A stretch of DNA of 64,000 nt from Ophiobolus disseminans (GCA_010093685.1 MU006257.1:1-64000); one strand, 5' to 3'; numbered from the stretch's first letter, positions 24,913 through 38,001 are shown. Notes: generated by a model from the sequence alone, not told the origin. Numbers and translations are program-made.

Positions 24913-25944
24913 GGCTAGTAAATAGGTATAGGTTAGGTTGGGGTTAGGTTCAGTCACGTGATGACCCGGGTATAACCTAACCCTAACCTATATATTTTGC
25001 ACTAGTATAGGTATAGGTTAGGTTATAGTCGCACTAACCTGTAGTTAGGGTTAGGTCGAACGGACTAGGTCACAGTTAGGTTATGTATTAGTCTACTTTT
25101 TATTTGTAGAGCTCCTAAGATAGGGCCGAGGATAGGGCCGAGGATAGGGCCGAGGATAGAGATGAATACGGGGACTTAACACCCTCGCGTTAGCAGTTTC
25201 TAGTTCGAAAACAGATTAGGCTAATACTATTTAATAAACGACTAAAGACAAATAAGCGATTAAGTAGATGTAGTGCGCGTGCATAAATATTAATTGTTTT
25301 AGAGTTTCGTTATATTCATGTAATGATGTAGGCTAAGGTGTAATAAAAAGACGTGATAACCTAGTGCATAAACCCTACACTAAATTCAACGGCACTTACT
25401 TTAATAGCACTCAACCCGTAACAGCGCAGGCAAGATTAAAGATATATAAATGCAGTGTAAATTAACTTAGAGGCATATAGGAGTGCGTGGAGACTTAGAA
25501 ACCTTAGATTGTCTAACAACGCCTTTAGGCCTTATACGAAAGGATATTAAAAAACTACTAAGCTATCTATAGGACTAGCTTAACTAGATACACCTAATGA
25601 AATATGCACCCTTCCTCGTAGGATCCGGAGTCGGGCCGGATGCGAAGCGGGGTTAAAGCGGACCCGATACAGGGATAATATAGAGGCAAGTAGAGGCAAA
25701 GCGGCAAAGCCTAACTATAGAATAAGGTGTTTGCAACCTCGTTACACAACCTAGCTGGGTACCCCTAACCTAACCCTAGCCTGTCGATCGTGCGACCCTA
25801 TCCTAACCTATACCTAGCCTAAAACAACCCTACCTAAACTCTACCTATAGCCCGTGCGACCTAACCCTAGCCTTAACCTAAGATCCGTGCGACCCCTACC
25901 TAACCTATACCTAGCGGTGGGTACCCCGAACCTATTTACCAGCC
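24913..25944. mobile_element. Non-autonomous TIR element (1032 bp) with telomere-like subterminal repeats
   Basis: Termini are GGCTAGTAAATAGG and, at the right end, CCTATTTACCAGCC, which are inverted repeats differing by one RIP-type change. It is flanked by the exact direct repeat TAATCTAGACTA (24901-24912 and 25945-25956). Both ends are packed with variants of GGTTAGG/CCTAACCC, and the middle has no reading frame. The same terminal motif bounds the small element at 40778-41149. The superfamily is uncertain; long TSDs would suit a Mutator-like element. Confidence 0.75.
25119..25160. repeat. 12-bp tandem repeat
   Basis: About 3.5 copies of GATAGGGCCGAG inside the TIR element. Confidence 0.85.
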
Positions 25945-26600
25945 TAATCTAGACTAAGATTGACACACTTATTGCCTATAGCGTCTTTAAGTTCGAAGTA
26001 TATAACCCTAACGTTTATAGTAGCATCTGTATCTTTAAGTTACGCATTGTTAACGAGGTTAAGGGCAAGACAACTAATTAGCTCTACGAGAAATCCTAGC
26101 TAGTTATCTAGGGCTACAACGATAGCAACAAAGCCATCGTTCTTACCTAAAGCCCTACTATCTAGCGGGCAAGCTAACGCCTTATTATTGCCCTTACTCT
26201 ATCCCTTATTGCTAAGGGCATAATGCTGTAGCTTCGAGATATTATCTAGGCATACACCTAGTCGGATGACCCTCTCTAGCGCACTATTATCGCCGACCTC
26301 CCCGTCTAGGTTCGAGGACTGTACCTAAGCGGGACGATTATAGTCGTTATTAAGCCCCTGTATAGTATTGCAGAAGCTAGAGCATATTAGTGGTTAACGT
26401 ACTTTAAGCACTACACTAACAAGCTGCAAATAGAGACGTCTACGTATAACCTATGCCTGCTTATATCTAGGTTAACGGTAGCAGGCGTTAGGATTGTTGG
26501 TATTCAGACAGATAACACCCTCGGACTAACTAACGCTTAGTTTGCTGCTAAGAAGAAGGAATAACTCCGCTTTAACGCTAAGGAGAAAGAGATACTCACT

Positions 26601-26838
26601 AAGGACCCCTTACCTAGCTTACTAGAGACGTTAGCTAGCGCTAGACACAGCAAGAGCAAGAAGCCTTTAATAAGCTTAAGGATATCTTTATTAGCGAGCC
26701 TATCCTAGCGCATTTCTATCTAGACTAGAAAATAGTAGTTAAAATAGACTCCTCTGGCTATGCTGTAGGTAGCATCCTCTCTTAGTATAATGACAAGGGA
26801 ATACTTAGGCCCTACGCCTACTTTTCACGCAAGAACAA
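26601..26838 (+). mobile_element. Gypsy-1 fragment, left of the Gypsy-2 insertion
   Basis: Matches 8870-9100 of the Gypsy-1 copy (RT/RNase H junction, up to TTTTCACGCAAGAACA). It is interrupted at AACAA by the Gypsy-2 LTR and resumes at 38183. Confidence 0.85.
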
Positions 26839-27019
26839 TATAATAGGCTGAGCCCTAGGTATCTAGCAGAGCCTAGTTATAGATAAGATCCATCTAACCT
26901 TGTCCTGCCTAGTGTGTAGGGAAGCGAGCTACACCGAAAACTTATCACTGCACCTCTATAGCTCTTTATTAATTTAACTATTGTTATTAGGTACTAGCAT
27001 ACTTTGCGCAGCCCTTACA
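26839..27019 (+). repeat. 5' LTR of Gypsy-2 (181 bp)
   Basis: TATAATAGGCTGAGCCC...GCAGCCCTTACA. It aligns without gaps with the 3' LTR at 38002. Confidence 0.93.
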
Positions 27020-27038
27020 TTTTGAATTAATTACCTAC

Positions 27039-27190
27039 GGAACTACGCAAAGCCCTGCAAGCAGTTATAGGCCTACAGAATTACGCAAAGCCCTGCAAGT
27101 AGTTGTAGGCCCACGGAATTACGCAAAGCCCTGCAAGCAGTTATAGGCCTACGGAATTACGCAAAGCCCTGCAAGCAGTTGTAGGCCTAC
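27039..27190 (+). repeat. 38-bp tandem repeat of the Gypsy-2 leader, left four units
   Basis: Exactly four units of GGAATTACGCAAAGCCCTGC followed by AAGCAGTTATAGGCCTAC. The array is split here by Copia-B. Confidence 0.93.
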
Positions 27191-27380
27191 TGTTAGATAT
27201 TAGGGGTGCTGTAAGGCTACTAACACTAAAAGAAACAGAAGGGGCTAGCACAAGCGCCTTGGCACACTAGTACTAGATCTAACACCTAGCTAAACTCCGC
27301 ACTTAACCGGAGAACAACAGAACATTATTATTAATTTATCTTATCTATTATTAGGTTTCAATACCTTATTAAATCTAACA
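27191..27380 (+). repeat. 5' LTR of Copia-B (190 bp)
   Basis: TGTTAGATATTAGGGG...AAATCTAACA; the pair is 32769-32958. Confidence 0.95.
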
Positions 27381-28125
27381 ATTAAGAGTCTCACTGCCTT
27401 TACTAAAGCTACTACTAAAGCTACCTACTAAGGCTACCTAACAAAAGCTATTTAACAACTACACTATATCGCTTATTAACTAACGCGATGCAACTGTTAT
27501 CCTTAGCAACTAGTATAACTAGACTACCTAGCTTACTTAAGTTAAAGCGCGCTGCGCTGCCTATAACATCTAGGACAATATAAAGAAAGAAGAACTAGTC
27601 CTATTCCTAATCAAGCCAGTTATGCTAGACCTGCCTAAACTATCCTAGTACAGTGCTGCAGCTAGAATCGAGAAGGCAACACGCCTATCTATACTATTAA
27701 TCTAAGGCTAGAAAGCCTACAAGAAGGATATAGACTACTATAAGACTCTTACTAAGAGATATAAGCTTAATCTCTACTAATATAATACTTAACAGAAGAG
27801 TATTTAGCATGTCACCTAGCTAATCCAATTAATAGTTGCGCTCTATCTCTAACGCACATGCTGCCTACTAGAACAGTCACTACGCTAGTAGCTTGCTAAC
27901 CTTAAGCTCACTACTAGGGTTAATAATCGCCTTAAAAAGAAACGCACACGCGAACGCTACTACACCGCCCTTAAGCCTATGCGCAATACACACAATTAGG
28001 ATACATAGCTAGTAGAATATAATAAAGCATTATTAGATGCAATAGTGCATAGAGTATCTAAGGTATATAATATTAACAATATTACTAAAGACTTCCTGCA
28101 GGCTGTAAACAAGGCAGCACCTATA

Positions 28126-28598
28126 GTACTAGTTCGAAAGTTTTAAACCGCTTATGGTTTTCCCTATACAAACGCTAACAAAATGTGTACTTTTTAACAT
28201 AATACTAACTCTTTTTCTATATATTAGACTAACTAAATATTTGAATCTAAGAAACTTAAATGGGCTTAGAGTAGTAATAAATAAATAATGTTTAAAAATA
28301 ATGTTTGTGCATAAAGTAGCGTAGTTTTAAAGAAGAAAAGGTTTATTTATTCGCTTAGAATTTCACGTTCTTATATTAATTAGGCGAATTTTAGAACTCT
28401 CTAACTTTACGTCTTCTTCATTTATACTACTCTAAATTTATTCTTACAGAATTTTTTTCTGCGGTTTAATATTTCGATTTTTATACTATATCTAAGTTTA
28501 AAAAGAATCTATCTATCTATTGTTAAGTTATTAAGATGTAAAGTATTGCTTTTTTAGTGGGGAAGCCGTTAGGGTTTAAAACTTTTGAAACGTGACTG
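28126..28598. mobile_element. AT-rich MITE (about 473 bp) with mariner-like ends, TA target site
   Basis: The copy at 4621-6020 lacks this insertion, which defines the boundaries: GCAGCACCTATA on the left and TATAGGCTGC on the right. The right end reads CGTGACTG|TA, the CAGT/TA signature of Tc1/mariner elements. The left end (AGTTCGAAAGTTTTAAACC) aligns imperfectly with the complement of the right end (TTCAAAAGTTTTAAACC). It is strongly AT-rich and has no reading frame. Confidence 0.75.
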
Positions 28599-31281
28599 TA
28601 TATAGGCTGCAACCTTCTAAGATACTAGAAGGTTTAATTCTCTTATAACAAGAAAGAAGATAATAAAACGCTTCTAGGAATACATAAGCCTAAATTATCC
28701 GCTGAAACTAGTGAATAAAAAGCAGGCATTTATTGCTGTAGCTAATAACTCCTTATTTCTCGCTAATAGTGGTGCAACTACCTAGGATAGCTAGAAGGAC
28801 GCTTCTAAAGCTATGGAAAACAGCGCGCTATCTAAACACAGGGAAAGAAACTCTAGTAGAAAGAGAAAGAGCAATTAATCCTACTCTTAATCTAGCAAAA
28901 GACCTGCTAGTAACAAGGCATCTTTAGGTAAGAAGTGCCTAGCATGTAACTAAGTCCATAACATTAAGAATTGCTAGTATATTAATAATAACCAAGCACC
29001 TAAATAGTAGAAGCTAAACTCTACTATGCGCACTCTTGTAGAATACAAGCGCAATCACAACACTATTCTTTAAGGAGTATTAAGAAGCAAGAGCAGATTG
29101 AAGTCTTAAACTCTATACATTAAGAGATTAGATTCCTAGACACTAATTATCTAGGATATCTCTAATGACAATCAACAATAACTAGAAGGTTAGCAAATCA
29201 CCGCAATTACTAAGGCCTTATTCTAAGTTAGTGGCAATCAAGGTTACCCTTTAAAACACTTCTTTATTCTAGACTTAGGCTTAACCTGCTACATTACTAA
29301 TAACCTAGAGCGCACCTATAACAACAAACTATGTACACCTAGCGACTTTATATAGGTAGGCAACTCTTAACTCTAGATTACAGGGTATAGTTCACTAGAC
29401 CTATTCCTAACTAATTAGAGCAGAATAACTAAGCTTATCCTTCATAATGTTGCTATCTATCTAGATATCCTATGCAACCTAGTATTATTCCGCCTTCTTA
29501 GGCAGCTAGGCATATAGTAGGAAACTAAGCATGAACCCACTACACTTAGGAGACTAGATAGATCTATTCTAGAAAGGCTCACTAAGCTTTATAGCTAATA
29601 GGTGTTAGAACACTACTTAACTATTAACTCGGTCTTCTACACAACAAACTTAAGAACACTAAGAGCATTATAAAGATCCTTAGCTATCACCTAGCATAAG
29701 CGCTTAGGCTATCTAGGCCTAGCAGCTATTAAGCACCTTGTTTAGTAAGCTAAGGGGGTGCGCATTAAAGGCATCACTACAGTTAAGTGCAACTTATGTA
29801 GCAAAGCTAAAGCTAAGCGCTAAATACGCCGCACACTACGCAACAATAACCTAGAACTAGGAGAAAGACTAGCTATTAACTTCTACTCCTATAAGGAGCA
29901 GAGAATTACTAAGAAGAAGAGTTAAATACTTATTACCTGCAGGTTCTCTAGACTCCAATAGGACATGTACTTTACGGACAACAGAACTGCTAACTCTATT
30001 ATTAACAAACTTAGGATCTTCTTTACCTTTCTTAGGATCTATTTCAACATCACTATTAAGATTATTAAAGCAGACAATAAGATTACTACTGTTAAACTAC
30101 AAGTTTAGCGCTAGCTTAACTCTAAAGGGATTATCATTGAGCCTTTAGCTCCTAATACTTAAGCCTAGAATAGAGGTGCTAAACGCTTAGAGGGTGTAAA
30201 CAAGGAGAAGGCACGCGCTATAAGATTAGATACTAACCTCTCCTAGGAACTGTAGCCTGAAATTACTAGAGCAGTAGTTTACCTCTACAACAGAACGCTA
30301 AATTACACTAACAACTAGAAGACACTATATAAGACCTTCTTTACTAGGATTGCTTTCTCTAATAGAATTGTTACTAAACTCTGCAAACTAAACCTTACTT
30401 ATCTTAAAGCATATAGATGCAAGTCCTTTGCAATGACTAATAATACTCACAGAGGGAAATTACGCCTCTAACGCCTAGACCTAAAGGCTTAGGTTAGCTA
30501 CCTAGTTAGATACAGATTATCTAACATCTATCGCATCTAGATACTATCTATAGCTAAGGTTATTAGCACACGTGATGTTGTGTTTAATAAGCACTTAGTA
30601 TTTAATAGCAAAACTAAGAACCTAATAGACAACCATATACACAGCACACTAGAAGAGATTACAACCTATATTAAGACTATAGAGCTTCTAACACTATAAA
30701 CTAATCTAGAGGTTAAATTATTCTTTAAAGATAACACTACTAAAGACTCAACAGCTTAAGAAGAGACTAATCTACCTAGCTATTACTAAGAGAGGAAAAT
30801 CATAGGGAGAAAGATTATAGGCATATACCTAACACCTCCACTATTACTACTACTACCTGCTGTATTGCTAGCTATATTGTTAACCCTAAGCAAGGCAATA
30901 GGATTAACGCAGTTATGCTTATCTAAGACTATTCTATAGGCGGCTGCCTTTATAGCAGGAACTTAGGCTGGACATGTTAGCCAACATAAAGGAGAAGTGG
31001 TTAATAAGGCTAAGGTAAAGAGTCTGCTTGCCTTAGGCATTAAGCTACACTGTAGTTAGCTCCTACCTCTACTAACTTATAAGACTAAGCTTAAAGAACA
31101 CCTAATAGGAGAGCTGTTTAAAGAAGCAGAACGCGACTATTTAGTAAGCCATTAAAAGATAGAATTATAGAGAGAAGTATCCTATGCCTTAATTAGACTA
31201 ACAGGTCACTAGGTCCTAGACTGCATGTAGGTATACACCTATAAGTTTAACAAGGATTATTAATTTATTAAGTGCAAGGCG

Positions 31282-31476
31282 NNNNNNNNNNNNNNNNNNN
31301 NNNNNNNNNNNNNNNNNNNNNNNNNNNNNNNNNNNNNNNNNNNNNNNNNNNNNNNNNNNNNNNNNNNNNNNNNNNNNNNNNNNNNNNNNNNNNNNNNNNN
31401 NNNNNNNNNNNNNNNNNNNNNNNNNNNNNNNNNNNNNNNNNNNNNNNNNNNNNNNNNNNNNNNNNNNNNNNNNNNN
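31282..31476. other. Assembly gap (195 N)
   Basis: A run of N inside the Copia-B reverse-transcriptase region. Reading frames drawn across it are artefacts. Confidence 1.
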
Positions 31477-32768
31477 CATTTGTTTATGCTACTATAGATA
31501 GGGAAATCTACATAAGGATGCCTAAAGGATACTAGAAGATAGGTATTATTCTTAAGGTTTAGAAGGCCTTGTATAGATTGCGCCTCTTACCTATACTCTA
31601 GCAGAAGGAGTTTATAACAACCCTTAAAGACCTTAGCTTTACACGCGTCCCTTACAAGCCTTGCTGCATAATTAAGAATAGTATTATTATCTTCTTTTAT
31701 GTAGATGACATTATCCTAGCCTATGCTAAACACAAGACTAAGAAAGCACAACAAGCTATCTAACTCCTACAGGACAAGTATACTATAACTAGAGGAGAAG
31801 ATCTCTAGTGGTTCCTAGAAGTAGAGGTAATTAGAGATAGAATAGAAGAACTTATCTATCTCTTACAAGCTACTTATGTAGACAAAATCTACAGGCTAGT
31901 AGATAAGCATGAGCTACGCTATAATACACCTATAAGTTCTATTAAACTTAAGCTCTTAAACTCACTGTTAACACCTGCTAAGATTAATAGATACTAACGC
32001 AAAATTAGGTCACTACTCTTTGCTGCAGTCACTACTAGACTAGACATTGCTTTTGCTACCTTACGCTTAGCACGCTTCCTCTTAAACCCCTTCTAAGAGC
32101 ATTACGATGCCGCAGACTGCGTTCTTCTATACCTATTAGACACAAGGTAGCTAGCACTTTAGCTTAGAGAAGGAGTTACTCTTTAAGTAGCTAGTAATGC
32201 ATCATTTGCAGACAACACATAAGACAGGAAAAGCTCTTAAGGCTATGTAATTAAGCTCTTTAATAGCCTTATTGCCTAGAGAGCTAGCAAGCAAGACACT
32301 ATCACTACATCTACCACTAAGGCAGAACTCCTAGCCCTATTCTAAGTAGCTAAGGAAGCTCTCTTTACATCACGCCTACTTAAAGAGCTCTAATTCTAGC
32401 TTCTATCTAACACAATCACAATTTATTGCGATAACATGCAGACTATTAGACTAGTTACAAAAGAGATATTAAAGCTTTAAATAAAGCTTAGGTATGTAGA
32501 CATCTATAACTACTAGATAAGATAGGAGGTTGCAAGTGGAAAGATTACTATAGAATATATTTAATTATCGGAAATAATAGCGGATAGCTTCACTAAGGTG
32601 TTGCTAGGCAACAAGTGGCTAAACTTCCTTTATTAAGTTAGATTAGTTAAGGTATCACTACACAAGGTAACTAAGGAGGCACTATTAGAAGAACTTTAAG
32701 CAAAACTTAAGAACCTTAACATTACCTAAAGTTACTAGCTTGCAAAATACATCTAAGCTAAGAGGGTG

Positions 32769-32958
32769 TGTTAGATATTAGGGGTGCTGTAAGGCTACTA
32801 ACACTAAAAGAAACAGGAGGGGCCGGCACAAGCGCCTTAGCACACTAGTACTAGATCTAATACCTAGTTAAACTCCGCACTTAACTAGAGAACAACAGAA
32901 CATTATCATTAATTCATCCTATCTATTATTAGGTTTTAATACCTTATTAAATCTAACA
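32769..32958 (+). repeat. 3' LTR of Copia-B (190 bp)
   Basis: Same length and ends as the 5' LTR, followed by CCTAT. Confidence 0.95.
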
Positions 32959-32963
32959 CCTAT

Positions 32964-33113
32964 AGAATCACGCAAAGCCCTGTAAGCAGTTGTAGGCCAC
33001 GGAATCACGTAAAGCCCTGCAAGCAGTTATAGGCCTATAGAATTACGCAAAGCCCTGCAAGTAGTTGTAGGCCTACGGAATTACGCAAAGCCCTGCAAGC
33101 AGTTATAGGCTAC
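32964..33113 (+). repeat. 38-bp tandem repeat of the Gypsy-2 leader, right four units
   Basis: Four further 37-38-bp units continue the array after the nested Copia-B; a degenerate unit follows at 33114. Confidence 0.9.
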
Positions 33114-36100
33114 AGAACTACACTAGGCCCTAGAGCACTAGGCTACTATAGATTAAGACATAGACATAAGATATGAGCCCGAAAGCTCTAGGAGAAGGAA
33201 TAAGAACATTAGAGAGCTATAGTTTCCAGCACTACCTATTAATAGACCTCCTGCTTAGGTTGCCTAGCTTCTCTAAGCTATGCATAACGTTTAACTACTG
33301 CTCTCTTAGGACAGTATTGGCTTAAACAAGAAGCCACGCTTTCTAGACCTAGAAACCTTTAATAGGGACCGCAAGCTATATCCTACCTTTCGTTACAAGG
33401 CTAGGTCTAAGCTATTTAATAATGCTAGATACTTTGACACGGAGCAGTTGAAGATCTCTTATGTCTTTTAGAGACTTACTAGACAGGCTGCACGCATCCT
33501 ACTTCTATAGATAGAAAGAAATTCTTATAGCACTATAGAGGAAATGTAGAGCTTTATAGATAGCCGATTCAAAGATCCCTATGCAGAAGAGAGAGCTATA
33601 GATAGGCTTAATAGTGCAAGGCAAGGATAGAGATCAGTAAGGGAGTACTAACAGAAATTTAAGGAGCTGCTCTTAATTACTAGGATTAAGCTGCCTAACC
33701 TGCAGAAGAAGAGCCTATTTACCCGTAGACTAAGCTTAGAGTTGCAGAGGAACATAGTTAGGCTTAACAGAGATATTAGTTTTAAGGCACTTATAGACTA
33801 GGCAATCCTTATGTCTAACAACCTCTACCGCATCTCCCTAGCTTCTAAAGAATAGACTTCTACAACTAGCATATAGCGCCGTTCTGCTACTCTACCTTAG
33901 CAAGCTAGATCTATTACTCTAGATACTATAGACTAGCAATATACATTTTCTTACTAGAAAACAACTTCTCAGAAACGAGCTAAGTGGGTAGACACTAAAG
34001 AGCTTCAGCACCGCAAGAAGAACCGCCTTTGCTTCCGCTATAGAGCTAGCAGCTACATTATCTCTATATGCCCTTATTAGCCTGCACGTCGCCTACATAG
34101 CATTACAGTAGCTAATGTTACTGCTACAACTAATATTCTACCTTAGCTAGAAGAGGAGGATAAGAACACTGCTACTAGCATAGCGGGAAACGAGTAGCTC
34201 CTGTTAGTAGTTACAGAAAGGAGCTAAATGTAAGTTAGCAGGTATTTGCTAGGGAATAGGAAGGATTTAAGAGAGCAAAACACATGAATAGGAAAGCAAT
34301 AAGCATACACACACTAGTTAATTATAATACCTTTACTTCTACTATAATTAATTGCGGCTGCTTAGCTAATGCTTTTGTCTCCCTATTCTTAGTTAAGAGA
34401 GCTAGCTTACGGTGCATTGATATTACACTACGTACATTAGTTAGAGTTGCTAGTAAAGGCACTATCTACTAGGTTGCTAAGTACTATATTAATATTAAAG
34501 AATTTAAGGATAAAGAATAGGCATATGTTGCTAGAGATAGACTAGGATTTAACATGCTACTTAGAGAACCTTAGATAGACCGCCTCTAGGTTACTATTGC
34601 ACTAGCAAAACGTTCACTCTATATCTATACTACCTGCTAGCGCATTCGCTTGCATAGCAAAGAAGAAGAGCCTGTACTAGTCCTAGCAAACTACTAACTA
34701 CTTGCTAAGATTAGTGCTGCTGCTTATGCACTCTACATTGCTAAGGCTAAGAAACAGAATAGCACTATAGTCTTCTTAGCCTCACTAGCTGACATTAAGA
34801 AGGCTCTTGCACCTAAGTCTACTCTAGATGTTAAGACACTATTACTAGAACAGTATAAGCACTATAGTTAGATCTTTGCCCCTAAGACTACTTCTAAGCT
34901 GCTACTACTACGCGGACCTAGCATTAATCACTAGATTAATCTAGTTAAGGATACTAATAGACAAGAGCCTAAAGTGCTATAGGGACCACTATACAATATA
35001 AGCAAGGGAGAGCTACTAGTGCTTAGGAAGGAACTAACTTCCTTAATAGACAAAGGCTAGATACGCACTAGCAGCTTAGCTGCTGCTGCACTAGTCTTAT
35101 TTATAAAGAAGCTAGGAGGAGGCTTACGCTTTTGTGTAGACTACCGCGCTCTTAATGCTATTACTAGAAAGAACCAGTACCTATTACCCCTAATCTAGGA
35201 GACATTAAACAATCTCACTAAGGCTAAGTAGTTTACTAAGCTTAACGTCTCTACTGCCTTCTACAAGATACATATTAATAAAGGCAATAAATAGAAGACT
35301 GCTTTCCGCACGCGCTTTAGTCTCTATAAATAGATAGTCACTCCCTTTAGGATAGCAAATGCTCCTAGCACATTTTAGAGATACATTAACTAGGTACTTC
35401 GCAAGTATATTAACATCTTTTGCTTAGCCTACCTTAATAATATACTTATCTATACTAATAGATTACAGAAAGAACACTAGCATTATGTAAACTAAGTTCT
35501 AGATGCCCTAGAAAAGGCTAGCCTACCTCTAGACATTAAGAAGTGTAAATTTAAAGTTAAGTCTACTAAGTACTTAGGCTTTATTATTAAAGCTAGTAAA
35601 GGTATTAGTATAGATTCTAAGAAGGTCAAAGCTATTCAAGAATAGAAAGCACCTAAGACAGTTAAAGGAGTGAGAAGCTTCTTAGGCTTTGCCAACTTCT
35701 ACCGGCAGTTTATTAAAGGTTTTAGCAGCCTAGTTGCCCCTCTTACACAGCTCACTAGCAATGTTACCTTTCGCTGGACATCTAAGGAATAGGGTGCTTT
35801 TAACAAGCTTAAGGAAATCTTTGTTAGTAACCCTGCACTAGCATAGTTTAACTAGAATAGAGAGACAGTCTTAGAGACTAATGCTTCTAGCTATGCTACT
35901 ACTAGATGTCTTTCCTAGTATAATAATTAAGGGCGTCTACATCCTGTTGCATATTTCTCTAAGAAGATAAATATTTATAAGGCTAACTATAAAATTTATA
36001 ACAAGGAGCTACTAGTAGTAGTTCAATGCCTTTAGGAATAGAATGCTAAACTAAGATTAGTAGCTAAGTTTAAGGTCATCACAGATCACAAGAACTTAGA

Positions 36101-38001
36101 ATACTTTACTAAACTAAGAATGCTTAATAAGAGGTAGATAAGATAGTTACTCCTTCTTAGAAGATACAACATAGAGATTATCTACTGCCCTAGTAAGGAG
36201 AATGTTAGAGCAGATGCACTCTGCAGAAGAGAACAAGACATACCTAAGGATATATCTAATAAACGCCTTTAACACTAGTACATGCAGCTACTAAAGCCTG
36301 CTACTAGAGACAAATAGGATAAGAAAGAGCAGGATACTATTATCACCTTCACTTCTGTTCTGTCTTCTAAAACTATATCTAAAGAACTAGAAGAAGAAAA
36401 GAAACTACCTAGATTATATTTAAGCCTTAAAGACCTTTAGGTACATGCTGTAGAACATGACAGCTAGTACTAGGAAGCTAAACAAGCGGTGCTCAATAGA
36501 AATCGACGCTTCCCACTAGACCTCTATCTTAAGGTATTAATTGCAGATTGCTACGTAGACACTAACTTCTGCTTAATGTACTAAGACCGCAAATAGGTTC
36601 CTAACTCTAAACTACTTAGGACTAGGCTTATTAATAGAATGCACTCTCCTGCTGTAGCAGGACATCCTAGACGTCTTATTACCTACTAAGCTATAGCCCG
36701 TGACTACTTCTAGACAGGAATCTCTAATAATATTAGACGTTTTATCCGGAACTGCGCTGTTTGTAGAAGGACTAAGCCCTAGAGAGACGGTCTCTATAGC
36801 TTCTTAAAGCCTCTCCCTATCCTAGAGAGAATCTAGAAGGAGATATCTATAGATTTCATCACTAGCCTTCCTGAAAGTAATAGTTGTACTAATATAATAG
36901 TAGTTACTAACCGCCTTAGCAAAGATATTGTGCTAGTAGCCTTGCTAAACGTTAAGACTAAGACTGTAGCATAGACCTTTATTAAGCATATTATTGCCTA
37001 TTACTAGCTTCTAGATGCTATTGTGTTAGACTAGGGAAGCTAGTTTATAAGTAGGCTCTAGAAGCGCCTATATAAAGTGCTGGGTATTACTAGGCGCCTA
37101 TTCACTGCCTTCTATCCCTAAACTAATAGTGCTACTAAGAGAATAAATAGTACTATTAAGGCTTACTTAAGAGCCTATGTGAACTAGGATTAGAAAAACT
37201 AGGCATACCTTCTAGGAATAGCTATAATAGCTATTAGGGGGAGAGAAGCAATATCCACTAAAGTTAGCCTCTTCTTTCTTCAGCATAGATACTATGTTAA
37301 CCCGCTTCAACTAGAGGCACCACTACGCAGTAGCTAGAACTACTTAGCAAGTGAATAAGCTAGGAAGAAGGTTGCTAATGCTATAATCAAGAAGTTTAAG
37401 CAGGTCTTTAATCTAGTATAAGCATCTATAGCAGAAGCACAGCAAGAGCAGGAACGTCAAGCTAACAAGTACTAGAAAGAGCCTAAGCAACTGCGTGTTA
37501 GTGATAAAGTCTAGCTCTTACTAGGCAAGCACTTTAAGACAAAGCGCGCTTGCAAAAAGCTAGACTAGAAGAACGCAAAGTACACTGTCCTTAAGGTAAT
37601 TAGCACTCATAATGTCCGCTTAAACACTCTACTAGGACCTTACAATGTCTTTTACATAGACTAACTAAGGCTAGTAGCCTCTAACCCTTTTCTAAGTTAG
37701 CTAAATAATAATGTCTAACCTAAGTTACTAGTTATTAATAAGGAAGAAGAATATTATGTTAAAGCTATTATAGGAGAGAAAAGAAGGCGGAGAGGACGAG
37801 GTTATAAGTTGTTGTATAAGGTTAAGTAGACTAGTTATGCTTAAACTACATAGGAACTAGCAATCAATCTTAAGGACAACACTGCCTTACAATGCTAGCT
37901 AGACCTTATAGCACTATTCTAGAATAAAGAAGGCTACCTACCTAAGGAGTTTCGATTATCCTAAGGCCTATTTAAAGTCCTATAGGCTAGGAGGGGGGTA
38001 T

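Larger units (their letters stand above)
24457..26600 (+). mobile_element. Copia-D pol fragment, RIP-degraded and split by a TIR element
   Basis: The portion 25957-26600 translates (with TAG interruptions) to motifs of a fungal Copia reverse transcriptase: KLRIVNEVKGK, an LVI..GYND stretch, the LYLRDI.QAY counterpart, VVIKPLYSIAEARAY, TYFKHYTNKLQIETSTYN and IVGIQTDNTLGL. The portion 24457-24912 lies upstream in the same element. Between them sits a 1032-bp TIR element (24913-25944). No LTR was found. The fragment meets a Gypsy-1 copy at about 26601. Confidence 0.7.
27191..32958 (+). mobile_element. Copia-B, full-length LTR retrotransposon nested in Gypsy-2
   Basis: 190-bp LTRs lie at 27191-27380 and 32769-32958. 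The flanking duplications are CCTAC and CCTAT, differing by one C/T. ATTAAGAGTCTCACTGCC follows the 5' LTR as primer-binding site. Gag runs from about 27.4 to 29.0 kb with a knuckle-like CLACN...H near 28.95 kb. The integrase lies at about 29.7-30.6 kb. RT carries IIFFYVDDIILAY near 31.69 kb and RNase H lies at about 32.0-32.7 kb. A 473-bp MITE interrupts gag and a 195-bp N gap interrupts RT. Many TAG/TAA codons make it inactive. It serves as the reference copy for the other Copia-B pieces in the window. Confidence 0.92.

Noticed and set aside
24900..25930. Telomere-like GGTTAGG/CCTAACCC runs as a sign of a chromosome end or fusion
   Set aside because: They are confined to a TIR-bounded insertion with a 12-bp flanking repeat and point in both directions, so a transposon explains them better.
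31216..31535. Two frames spanning the run of N
   Set aside because: They exist only because N codons are not read as stops; the real content is the Copia-B RT.
26839..33113. 38-bp direct repeats as a CRISPR-like array
   Set aside because: The units are contiguous with no spacers and lie in the leader of a eukaryotic retrotransposon.
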